Source: Varanus komodoensis
Taxonomy: Eukaryota > Chordata > Lepidosauria > Squamata > Varanidae
Direction of reading: 5' to 3'
Assembly: GCF_004798865.1 (NCBI RefSeq)
Contig: NW_025336482.1
Location: forward strand, 126,861-190,860
DNA: 64,000 nucleotides
Below the pieces are notes generated by a model that was not told the DNA's origin, searched no databases, and was given only the letters and a program-made list of their open reading frames with translations. Below are positions 54,481 through 64,000 of this stretch, piece after piece. The translations under genes were made by a program, and so were the position numbers. Numbering within the stretch: the first letter of the stretch is position 1; each line of letters begins with the position of its first letter.

Positions 54481-57400
54481 GGCTAAGAGTGTGGAAGGGA
54501 ATTGCTAGTTTTCCCTGCATTTGGACTTTTCCTCTTCTGAATGGGAAAAACTTTGCCATGGTTGGCCAATTCTTATCAAAACAAAAACAAAACCCTCACC
54601 CATTGGGGTACTTTTGAGGGACTCTAATGTTCTCCTATCTTGCAGAAAGAGTTTGCCTTTCTGGATGGATTGAGACTTGGCCTGCAGACCAGCTGGGATC
54701 TTGCAGCGGCTGGCTGGCATGGCAGGTTCAGCAAATTGCTTTGAAATTAACAGAGATCTTGTGTCCAGGTGTGTGCTTCTCCCTGTGCCCACCGTGTCTG
54801 TTGGAGCTGTCCTCCGCCTTCCAGGGCATGCTGCAGCTGCTGTTTAAGTGGAAGAAAAATTACAGGCCGCAACTTTGAGTTTTTTGACAGAGTTCCCTTG
54901 TGCCATGAAAAATATCCTCACTACAGAGGAGATAACTTCAAGATCCAAGGTAAAGCGACAGAGTAGATTTTTCTGGCAAGAAATGGATGAGTCAACGCAA
55001 CAAGGTCTTGGCATGGCAAGGCCTCGCCTTCAAATGGGAAGGCAGGCCAAGAGTGGAGAAAGAGAAAGCTAGGCTTAAATCAAGTAGACCTGGGTTCGAG
55101 AGCAAGGCCTGCGATGAATTTAATTCCCCATCAGGTTCCCATTTGTAAAATATCAACCTCTATCTCCTAAAGGTGTCAGAACTCTACTTCTGGCAGCAAA
55201 GGAGTCCTTTTTCATAACAGCAAACAGAGTGAAGGTTATCAGATGCTTAGAATTTGGCTCAGGGTTCATGAGCAGACATCAGTAGAATTTACTGCTTTAG
55301 ATGAGTCTGTTTAAATGGGCTAATTCATTGCAGAGGTGAGGACTCACAGATCTTAGCCGTGGTGTTCTGGCTGACTCTGAATTTGGGGAGCAAACGAAGA
55401 TGAGCTGGCCCATGATGAGAAGCAGCTTGCAGGGTGCCATTCAAGACCCTGGTCAGCTCCCACATTCTGTCTTCTGCAATCCCATGAAGGGTGTTTTAGC
55501 ATGAGGGTTAAATTCAGTTATGGGAAAGCTTTTGATGCGCACTTCCTCTTTGGGGTCCCGGGCAGGTGGAATTGGCTTGTGGGTGATACCATCACAGCCA
55601 TCCATGGATCTTCCACATGCAGGTGCAGTCTACCTCCAAATATGACAGTGCCAGCGAAAGATGACTTACTTGCCTCCGTGCTCCAGTTGTAAGCTTCCCA
55701 GAGGCATTTGGTCCATGGCTGAAAGCAGTTTGCCATCCTCTTGCTAGGCTTTGGTGGCATCCACAGATCTGCGTGCCCTGTCAGGATTAGGCCACTGGGG
55801 TAAGGGAAGGGCTTTCTCCCATAGGAGCAGTGCTTCTTACCTGGTTTCCCTCCCTCTCTTCCCTGCTCGTGCCTCTAGAGAAGAGTCCTAGTGGATAAGA
55901 CCAATCTGACACATCTCCTTTTCTCTAGCAGAGGTCCTAAAACTAGGGGCAAATGCAGCAGACAGCTGTTCTACTGTGTCTCTTAGAGGTAGACTGTCTC
56001 TGAACATGGAGGTTCGGCAGTTTGGTAAACTGCATGTGTTTCTACAGCATCTCCCGTTCCCTAATTCAACTGCTGTTGTCCTTAACAGCCACTGGTGTTT
56101 GCTTGTTTTCCTCTGCCCTCCTCATCCTTTTATCCTTTCAAAGCATGTCTGTTTAGATTGTAGCCCTGGCAGCAGGGATTGTATCACCTTAAGCAGCCAA
56201 AAAACGAACATCTTGTCACAGGGAAGGCTAGCACTTTAATTCTTGTTGCACATGTGCGTAGGACGATTTCCCTATCCTGCACCGACCAGCCCTCAGCTTT
56301 CCTGGGTGAGTTCAGGGACTGTGCTGGAGACTGGACCTAGCTCTCTTCTTACTCTTCATGATTTTGCAAAGCCCCAGATTGCCATGATTTTGCAAAGCCC
56401 CAGATTGCTTTTTTCACTCCCTTAACTCCCCCGCACCCCTTACGCATGCTTTCCCATTCAATTAAGCACCTTCAAGTGCAGCTGAAGTTTCAACTCTCCC
56501 TCTGGTTCCCTAAGCTCCAACTAAATTCTGCTTGGTTTGGGGCAATTTTGGTGGGGCTTGAATCTATGGGTCCCTGGAGCACAAATGCTTCCTGTAAGCA
56601 TATGCCCATATTTTCCTGCCTGCTGAAAGAAAGATCAATTTCTGGGCTGCTCTGGGTCCAAAACACAGGAAATCTCGGGGTGGGAAGATAATAGGCATAA
56701 TCCTTTCTCATGCTAAACTTGCCTATGGCCTGCTCAGCTCTTTGCCTTTTTAAAACCAGTGCATTATTTACAAGGCAGGTCCTCGCAATTTCGTAAGGCA
56801 GGGAGAGAGAGGGAAATGTTCATGGTGACCCCCGGTCCCTCCGCATTTTTGCCTGTAAGAGCATCTGGCTTTCCTTAGTAATCCTTTTCGCTGCTGCGAC
56901 GGGCGGCTTTTCCACTAAAGGATGCCTCCCTGAAGACCAATTCCCAAGAAGCGCATCATCGGCAGAGCTAAAGTTTGCAGCGATATATTTATGGGACGGG
57001 CAACGATGATGGGGCTTGAGCAGGAAGCCATTTCAGCCCCTGGAGGGTACACAGGGATCCAGGACGGCTTTCAGCAGAAAAAACAATGATAATTTCATCC
57101 CTGCAAGGATCCAGAAAGCCTCAAGTTCATCTTGTCTTCAATTCCTTAGCACACCGATCAGTACTTTCTGTAAAATAAGTGGAATGCAGCAGGAGGGGCT
57201 TTGGCTTAGCTCAACTTTTTAAAATTGCTTTGCAACATTTTTCAGCTGCTCCTCAGTGCAAGGGGCTTAAAAGGATTAATATGATGAAGGTTCTTACAGT
57301 CCTAACAGGCCTGGCACAAAAGGAAAAGCGATTGGAAGGAAGGAGGAAAAACATTGTGTCTTAGTTGCAAAATTCTTACAGGTATTCTTTCTTGGAGGAG

Positions 57401-59568
57401 GGGGACAAACAGTTCACTCGGTGGCCAGCTATCTTCCACAAAGGAAAACTCATACCCTCCTGCCCATGTTCCACGGCAACTGGAAATTCCACAGTTTTTC
57501 TCTGCATTGTGCAAAGCAGCCCTTTCTTTTATGTATCACAAATTTCTGAGCCATCAGCTTTATGGAATGACACCATTAGGCCCTGATATTATGGGAGAGA
57601 AAGAAAATTGTCTCGCCTTCCATTTTGTTCACACTGTGCATTATTTTATACACCTCTATCATGTCTCTCCTAATTTGCCCTTTTTCCTCTGAGCTAAATA
57701 GTCACAGGGGAGTTTCTCCATCCCCTTAATGACTGGACCCTAAATGGAGTCATCATTTTATGCAATCTTTCCAATTTTACTCTCTCCTTTTTTCAGTGCA
57801 GAGACAAGAACTGTAGAAAGCATTTTAAGTGTGATTGAATCATAGAATTGTATAAGGACAGTAAGTTCCCGTTTCCCGTAGCCTGCATTGGCAGTTCATT
57901 CCCCACCCCACCCATGCAATGTAGGTTTTTAACCAGATTAAGCCAAATGCTTAGAAGCTCCTGACACATCTGCTTTCCTCTTTTGCAACTTGCTTTGCGA
58001 GCCCAAAATGTTTTGTGGGCACCGTGAGCTGCCCTCCCATTCTACAGACAGAAAAACTGAGGCACAGAGGCAGAGAGTGGGGAGGGGGGCAGAGACAGAG
58101 TGGAATTTTCTGCTGCAAAATGTGCTGAATGTGAGGAGTGTTGAAAATGCATAGCACATCTGACTGTGGAAGAGATGGCCATTTCCTCACAACCTAGAAG
58201 CCAGGATGGAAAAACAGGCATTCTGAAGTGCCTAAAATAGGGTGCTTTTAATTTTGCCGCATTGATGCAGCCAACTCATCTGGCCTCAACAGAAGGATTA
58301 AGCAATTTCATGAAGGGCTATCTAATCACTCCTTCTAATTGTGGACCTGGATAGGGCAAAAATGAGCCAGCTGAGAAACAAGAGGCAGCGTGACATGGGA
58401 TTGCAGAAACCCACATACCAAACTGAAGGGAGCACCCCCCTCTCCACAAAAGCGGTCTGATAAGGATTGTATCTTTGCAGTAAACACAAAATATTGGGAA
58501 AGAGAAGTGGTAACCGAGCCTTGAGGGCAGCAGGCATATTCTGCAGGACAACGTGGCTTTCTGAATCCTGAAAATTCATTACTGGAGAGACAGAAGTTTG
58601 GACCAAACTGCTTATACCCAGCAAGGTGATTCTGTAATGCCAGGGATGGGCCACAAATCTCTACCCTTTGTTTTTCTTTTCCAAGAGCACCCGGTATGGG
58701 AACGGAGAGTCCACAGTGTCTGGCCATTCTAGAAGTGCTGTCTGGGCAGTTTTTAAAAATATTTCCTTCTGCCTCGCATCAGAAGCTGTAAATGATGGTC
58801 AAACTGGAGAGAGAGGGCTTTCATTGGTTGTATTTCTGCTTCCCGTCTCTGGACAGGCTAATAATGGGATGGAGCGAGGCAAGCGCTTGGAGCTCTTCCA
58901 GAAGTTTCCTGATGTGTTTCTCAAGAGTCAAGGCTTTCAGTCCTTCTGGGGAGCAGGACCGGCAAACTCCAGAGCCCCAAATGCAACTCTGGAGCTGAAA
59001 TTTTCCAAGTACAGATGGAAAAACCTCCAGTCGCTCCAGGATTTCCCCAGCCAACATGCAATGCTTTTCTGTGTGCCTAGTTACCTTTGAGAGCCCTCTG
59101 ACTTTCCATTTTCCACCTTCTTTCCCAGTTGAATGCCCAAAGACCCCTTTCCCCACCATGCTCAGACCCCACCCCCAGCTGTGGGCACTGCCCTTTAAGA
59201 AGCATCTCAACAAACTGGGCCTCCAGAGGAGGCTGACAAAGAAAATGAGCCCCTGAAAGCAGCGAAACCATGGGCTGCTTCAATACACAGGCACTCATTA
59301 TGAAAATTCTCGACCACAGCAATGATGTGTACCAACACCACAGTGCTCTTCTTTCGGTCTTTAGTGTCTTCTAGACCAAACTGCCCCAGGATGCTTCGTG
59401 TTACAACGGTGCTGCACAAGCGAAGGCTCAGGGGCCAAATGCAGCTTATGGAAGGCCCCAGAACAGTCCTCCAGAGACCCCCAGTTGGTCATATTCTCTT
59501 CTCCCCATCCCACCCTCTTTCTCCCACCACCAGCCCTTTGGTGTTTGGCTTCTGAGTACTGCTTTCTC

Positions 59569-60069
59569 CTTTTTTTATATGTTTTATTCAAAATTACAAC
59601 CCTAACTAAAAACAACATCAATCATCAAAAACATCGGGCCTGCTGGGTCAGCCCCCACATTTTTTTCCATTTATGGTGACTTAAAAACAGATTTAAATCT
59701 ATACAAAGTCCCATTTCTCTAACCAATAATAAAAAGAGCCCCAAGTTTGATGGAAATCAGCATCTTCTTTCTCCTTCAATGACAAAGTCAATCTATCAAT
59801 TTCTGCACTGTCCAAGATCTTTTTTAGAATCAGCTCGTCGGTGGGTGGCTCTTCACTTTTCCAGCATTGGGCAAATGCAATCCTCGCCACAGTGATTACA
59901 TGTAAAATCAAGTACATTTCTTGTTTACTAATATCCTCCGGTATAATGCCTAATAAAAAAACTTCAGGTTTAAAAGCTAAGGATTTTTGTAACATTTCCT
60001 CAAGCCATTTATGTATTTTAATCCAATACTTTTTCACATTATCGCAAGTCCAGCACATATGATAGAAAG
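59569..60069 (-). mobile_element. 5'-truncated L1 LINE with 18-bp perfect TSD
   Basis: The - strand translation (59699-60058) reads MCWTCDNVKKYWIKIHKWLE, KPEVFLLGIIPEDISKQEMY and RIAFAQCWKSEEPPTDELIL, matching the C-terminal end of L1 ORF2, including the CWxC...H region. A poly-T at 59569 marks its 3' poly(A). The 18-base duplication tctgagtactgctttctc lies at 59551-59568 and 60070-60087 without a mismatch, so the insertion is fairly young. It sits antisense in GRIN3B intron 1. Confidence 0.93.
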
Positions 60070-60689
60070 TCTGAGTACTGCTTTCTCAAAGATTAAGCTC
60101 TGTGGCTTTGCTTCAAGTACCAAGAGCATTCGGGTACAATGCAGAGAGTGCCACAAGTAATTCCCCGGGAAACATGACATGGTTGTCCAGGGAATGCCAG
60201 CAGTTGTAAGCCCCTTTCTCCATCTAGATATCCACAGTATTGCTACATTTTACTGGCATTTTGGCTCAGCCCAACACAGGAATGTGGTTGCTGCCAGCAT
60301 CTCAGAAATTCAGTTTGGACCCCGGAAGAAGTTCCACTGGCCTGCATCACAGCTGGGAAACATAGCTGGTCGCGAGAAAAATGCGTTTCAGATGGTGGAG
60401 CAGGCTGGCTTGGAGGCAGTGGGCTGCCCCATTTGGAGGTTTGTTAAGGAATGACTTCACCATTTGTACCGCTCTGCTTCCTGCATTAGTGAGCAGGTGG
60501 GCTGGGTGAACATTGGGGTCCCTTCCTGCTCTGCAGCCGCGTCCCCATTTCCTCCACTGCATTTTCCCCCTCCAAGAAACCCCCAAATTTTCTTCTTCTG
60601 GTCTCTCCGCTCTTGCATGGTTGGGATTCAGCTTAGCCTCTGCTGACCTCTAGCTGTCACAATGGCTTGGCATTGAGCATGGCTCCCTC

Positions 60690-61165
60690 AAATTTTATTT
60701 ATTTTATTTATTTATTAAAACATTTTTATGCCGCCCCATTCGCCGAAGCCTCGGGGCGGCTTACAACAATAAATAAAACCACATAAGTTAAAATATACAT
60801 ATAAAATAGTCATAATAATTTAAAACACACACTATAAAATAAGCCGCCCTGGCCAGATAAAATTCAGTAGAGTTAACATTTAAAATGTTGCTTAAATAAA
60901 AAGGTCTTTGCCTGGCGCCGAAAAACAAATAACGATGGCGCCAGGCGGACCTCTCTGGGGAGCGCATTCCATAACTTAGGCGCCACCACTGAGAAAGCCC
61001 TCCTCCGAGTAGCCACCCTCCTAATTTCTTTCATGGAGGGCTCCCGGAGAAGGGCCTCTCCCGCCGATCTTAGGGGGCGACTGAGATTTTTTTGCACATT
61101 TGTCCTCCATGAAGTATTCCAAAAGGTAGGAATGTCTCTTAGGGCTTGGTTAGCGACAGTACCTG
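60690..61165 (-). mobile_element. L2-clade LINE 3' end
   Basis: The - strand translation contains RSAGEALLREPSMKEIRRVA, AFSVVAPKLWNALPREVRLA and PSLFVFRRQAKTFLF, a hallmark of the L2/CR1-type reverse-transcriptase C-terminus. The 3' UTR matches 20370-20700. It ends only about 105 bases before GRIN3B exon 2. Confidence 0.85.
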
Positions 61166-61271
61166 AGCTTTAAACTAAAACCACTGCGTGTTTTGGCTCA
61201 CTCTTTGGCCATTGGACAGAGTTCTCCTCTGTTTTTATGTCTTTCTGCTCCTCTCTGTCTCCCCCCTGCAG

Positions 61272-61867
61272 AATCCCTTTCACCTGTTCATGGACCGGAG
61301 CAATGATTTTGAGACCATTTTGGAGCTGCTGGCCCAAATCTTCTACTCCAACAAATGGAATGACGTCACCCTGATTGTGTGCCGGGCTTGGGATGTCCCT
61401 GGCTTTGTGGACCTCTGGACAAGCCACATGGACCTCGAGAGGATGGTCGTGGTGGACGTGAGTTACCTGGACGAGCCGGAAGCGGCTCGCCACCTCCGGC
61501 GTCACTTGGAAGAATACCGAGAGCTGCCTGGCCCAGCTTTGCTTTTTGGCTGCAACACACACCTCTCCCAGTTGGTCTTCCGGACAGCCAGAGAGCTGGG
61601 GGTGACCCAGGAGTTCCACTGGGTGTTGGGGGAGCCCCAAAACGTGGGTGAGTTGCAGACAGAAGGGTTGCCTCTGGGTCTCTTAGCCTACGGAGAGGTC
61701 AACCGGCCCTCGCTGGAGCACTTTATCCAAGACGCCGTGGAGCTGGTGTCCCGCGCCATTTCCAGCGCTGTGCGCCTTCGGCCTGAGCTTGCACTCATCC
61801 AGAGCATGGTGAACTGCAATGACAAGCATGCGATTGGCTCCAGGTCTTCCGGGCAGTTCCTCTCCCA
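61272..61867 (+). CDS. GRIN3B: GRIN3B exon 2
   Basis: After cccccctgcag the frame reads NPFHLFMDRSNDFETILELL, AQIFYSNKWNDVTLIVCRAW, LLFGCNTHLSQLVFRTAREL, WVLGEPQNVGELQTEGLPLG and LLAYGEVNRPSLEHFIQDAV. This is the core of the amino-terminal LIVBP-like domain. GluN3A has [20 protein letters not shown], and human GluN3B NPFHLQ and LLALGEVARPPLE. The exon is 596 bases and ends within a Gln codon at gtgagt. It matches human GRIN3B less closely than GRIN3A in places, which suggests slower divergence in reptiles (inference). Confidence 0.95.
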
Positions 61868-62861
61868 GTGAGTAGCTGTTGCCACAGCAGTCCCTGGGCT
61901 TTGGAGAGCTGTGGCATGCACCCATTCAAAGCATCTAATTTTAGAATGTGCGGGAATAGTTATTGCCCGTATCTTTGTCAGGGCTCTGCAGGGACTCATG
62001 CAGAGTTGCAACAGAGAGGCAAGGGAATTCTGCCCTGTCTCTGTGACATGAGAGATCAGGTGCCTGCCATACAGGAAAGTCGCAGGTCCTCGGTGGGTAT
62101 CTCTGCACTGCATGAAACTAAGCGATCCAGCTGGCACAGAGCTATGGCAGAGTTGGTTGGAATGAGTTGGCTCAGAGCAGTGAGTCATGCAGAGATGCAG
62201 CGAGCAGACTCTTCTGAAAACTGGGGGCTGGGAAGTGAAAATTCTGGAGAGTTCATGGGAATGCATCCATAAATATGCATTTTGTTGTTCCTGAAACTCC
62301 TGCCTGTTAGTCAGCATCGGTGACCCCAGAAACTTGTTGTTTGAGAGAGGAAGAAAAGTGTTGCACCTTCTGAAGCTAATCGGGGACCTGCTAGATTAGA
62401 AACCATCCAAACCGAGGGTGTCAAACCTCTTGGAGAGCAAGAGCTGCATGCCATTATGCAGAAGCTCCTGGGGGCTACATTCCAGCAGCTGTAATTTTAA
62501 CTTCAACCTGTCACTCTTCAAAACAGCCTTCAGGGAGTCATTCCAGACTTTTAAGGCGGGGAGAGGGCAAAAGCTGGGAAAGAACAAAATGATTGGTGTG
62601 GAGAAGGGGTCTGGCCGTATGTGGAAGCCACAAAAAATGGACTGGGGCCCTGGCCCCATGCTCTCCCACCCACCAACTCATTTCTGTGAGATCTCAGATG
62701 TGCACAGGAAGGATGCCTCAACTCTCCTCTTGTTCCTCTGGTTTATATCTGCCGAATCGCCACACCTTGTGGCAAGGGGTCCTCTGAACACACAGCAAGC
62801 TGAAGCACAAATAATTCGGCAGTGCAAGCACTCGCTTCCCTCCCTCTCTCTGATTTTGCAG
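61868..62861. other. GRIN3B intron 2
   Basis: A 994-base intron bounded by gtgagt and tgcag. I see no repeat or further exon in it. Confidence 0.8.
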
Positions 62862-63150
62862 GTTTTTAGCCAACGTGTCCTTCCAGGGCCAGACGGGCAA
62901 GGTCTGTGTGCGAAACACATCCCTCATCCAGACGGAGAGGCATTACAAGGTCTGGAGCCTGCTGCGGGACTCAGTGGGTCAGCCCACATGGGTGACCGTG
63001 GGCAGCTGGAGAGGCGGCAACATGGAAGTAGAGGAGGGAGCGTGGCCGCAGCCGCTGCAGCGCAAGAATCGGGCTGAGAGCGGCGGCGGCACCCGCATGA
63101 AGCTGCGGGTGGTGACGCTGGTGGAACATCCTTTCGTGTTCACACGAGAG
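62862..63150 (+). CDS. GRIN3B: GRIN3B exon 3
   Basis: The acceptor tgattttgcag is followed by FLANVSFQGQTGKVCVRNTS, HYKVWSLLRDSVGQPTWVTV, GSWRGGNMEVEEGAWPQPLQ and KLRVVTLVEHPFVFTRE. Human GRIN3B has RFLANTSFQGRTG, WSLRRD, WATVGSW and LRVVTLLEHPFVFAR. Two N-glycosylation sites (NVS and NTS) are seen. The exon is 289 bases, completes the split Gln and ends in phase 0 at gtgcgt. It reaches the linker to the S1 ligand-binding segment; later exons are off the right edge. Confidence 0.95.
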
Positions 63151-63369
63151 GTGCGTGTGGCAGTGGGGTCGGGCATGCACCGCAAGTGTGCTTGAAAGGA
63201 ATATATGTTATATGCCTCTGTAGGATTTCTCAGGGGGCTGCATTCTGGTGTTGGGTGGGAGAAAAGGTGGAGGTCAAATATGCCAAAATACAGGCTTGCA
63301 ACCCTTCCCGTAGCTGTCGGATTTTATCAAACTTTTGGGCTGGGCAAACACACACACACAAACACACAA

Positions 63370-63612
63370 GAGAGCCAGTGTGGTGTCGTGGGTAAGAGCG
63401 TGGGACTGGGACTCAGGCGATCTGGGTTCAAGTCCCCGCTCGGCCATGGAACCCACTGGGTGACTTTGGGCCAGTTACAGACTCCCAGCCCAGCCTACCT
63501 CACAGGGTTGTTGCTGTGGGGAGAAGATGGAGGAGGAGAATGATGTAATTTGCCTTGCGCCCTTCACAGGAAAAAGGCAGGATAGAAATCGATAGATAAA
63601 TAAATAAATAAA
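63370..63612 (+). mobile_element. tRNA-derived SINE (Sauria-type), full length
   Basis: It reads agagccagtgtggtgtcgtg, ggtaagagcgtgggactggg, a B-box-like gggttcaagtccc, acctcacagggttgttgctg, and ends aggcaggatagaaatcgata plus (AATA)n. This is the best copy in the window and the reference for the others. Confidence 0.93.
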
Positions 63613-63797
63613 AATAAGGTTGGGAAACGCCAAATGATTGGCTGTCTGGGGGAAAGGGGTGGGGCCAGGAAAAGGGGTGGGGCCTTCTGCTGAACCCCAA
63701 AAGTCCAGATGGGAACCTCAGGAGAGCTACGGTTGGTTGGTCCGCAGGTATGAGATTCAGCACCCCGTATAATCTCAGCTTGCTTTCTCCTCTCCAG

Positions 63798-63833
63798 TAT
63801 TTCTATGCAGCCTTGCAGCAGAAAATGCTCTGA
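63798..63833 (+). other. possible alternative terminal exon of GRIN3B
   Basis: A strong acceptor (ctttctcctctccag) is followed by 11 codons (YFYAALQQKML) and TGA. The frame is phase 0, the same phase in which GRIN3B exon 3 ends, and an AATAAA signal lies 40 bases on. It does not resemble the conserved continuation of GluN3. This may be chance. Confidence 0.2.
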
Positions 63834-63872
63834 AGTCAGTCCATTGATGAAAATTCTATAATCTATATTTTA

Positions 63873-63878
63873 AATAAA
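63873..63878 (+). terminator. AATAAA polyadenylation-signal hexamer
   Basis: aataaa lies 40 bases after the stop of the candidate terminal exon at 63798-63833. The hexamer is common by chance in AT-rich DNA, so its use is unproven. Confidence 0.25.
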
Positions 63879-64000
63879 ACAGTGAAATAATTGCAAAACA
63901 GTTTTAAACATGACTTCCAAGAGAAGCAGCAGGTTGCAACTTTGTCTTTCTTGTACACGGTTCCCTCGTTTATCTACCAGTCCTCACAGAGTTTACTCGT

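Larger units (their letters stand above)
49238..61271. other. GRIN3B intron 1 (12 kb)
   Basis: The intron is bounded by gtaagc and ctgcag. The repeats found in it are listed separately. The rest (mainly 53340-59550) shows no exon or element that I can name, apart from scraps resembling MIR-type SINE near 55085-55160 and 58010-58080. Confidence 0.7.
48917..63150 (+). other. GRIN3B: GRIN3B gene (5' part: three exons of the amino-terminal domain)
   Basis: GRIN3B encodes the GluN3B subunit of NMDA-type glutamate receptors, a glycine-binding plasma-membrane channel subunit of neurons (family knowledge). The visible exons (48917-49237, 61272-61867, 62862-63150) join in phase and give about 402 residues of the periplasmic-binding-protein-like amino-terminal domain. 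The ligand-binding domain and channel lie past the right edge. GluN3-type strings such as LPYNLSLEVV, TEGLPLGLLAYGEV and LRVVTLVEHPFVFTRE are clear. GRIN3A shares several of these, so the B paralogue is chosen from the WDR18 neighbour and from the WSLLRD...WVTVGSW region, which resembles human GRIN3B. Confidence 0.92.
63151..64000. other. GRIN3B intron 3 (start)
   Basis: The next conserved GRIN3B exon, expected to continue the linker into S1 after FTRE, is not present before the window ends. The stretch holds a SINE and a possible short terminal exon, listed separately. Confidence 0.7.

Noticed and set aside
63370-63460. tRNA gene
   Set aside because: A and B box-like motifs are present, but the sequence continues into a SINE body and tail and occurs many times in the window.
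118-63612. Inverted SINE copies at both ends of the window as boundaries of a large mobile unit
   Set aside because: At least nine other copies or pieces of the same SINE lie between them in both orientations. The window edges are arbitrary, and nothing else pairs.

Overview
The window is nuclear DNA of a vertebrate, most likely a squamate reptile (lizard or snake). The exons are vertebrate genes split by GT-AG introns. The repeat mix is squamate-like: BovB (RTE) LINE fragments, many 5'-truncated CR1 LINEs, an L2-clade LINE tail, a truncated L1, tRNA-derived Sauria-type SINEs, hAT-type short DNA elements and a fossil Ty3/Gypsy LTR element. The species cannot be read from this sequence alone.

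Two host genes are present, both on the + strand. WDR18 (1175-18917) lacks its first exons, which lie off the left edge; eight coding exons, about 322 residues, run to the stop codon. GRIN3B, the NMDA-receptor GluN3B subunit, starts in a CpG island near 48.1-49.3 kb and leaves the right edge; three exons of its amino-terminal domain are visible (48917-49237, 61272-61867, 62862-63150). Exon 1 is interrupted by a 100-base run of N, and its start codon and signal peptide cannot be placed. WDR18 followed by GRIN3B in the same orientation is the order known from human 19p13.3, which supports both names.

Layout: 1-1174, WDR18 intron with a SINE and a CR1-like tail; 1175-18917, WDR18, with an old Gypsy-type element at about 3.47-6.29 kb in one intron and two CR1 tails in the last intron; 18918-48100, about 29 kb of intergenic DNA with no gene I can support, holding hAT, L2, BovB, CR1 and SINE copies, fold-back repeats and simple repeats; 48.1-49.3 kb, GRIN3B CpG island and exon 1; 49.24-61.27 kb, a 12 kb first intron with a degenerate ACT repeat, an L1 with perfect target-site duplications and an L2 tail; 61.27-63.15 kb, GRIN3B exons 2 and 3; the last 850 bases hold a SINE and a possible alternative terminal exon.

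The two genes are unrelated in function: WDR18 acts in ribosome biogenesis and GRIN3B encodes a neuronal receptor subunit. I found no undescribed multi-gene system. The points most worth checking are the LTR fossil that reaches almost to a WDR18 splice acceptor, the assembly gap at the GRIN3B start, an in-phase candidate terminal exon for GRIN3B, direct repeats in the GRIN3B promoter region, two dispersed fold-back repeat families, and two open frames I could not assign.
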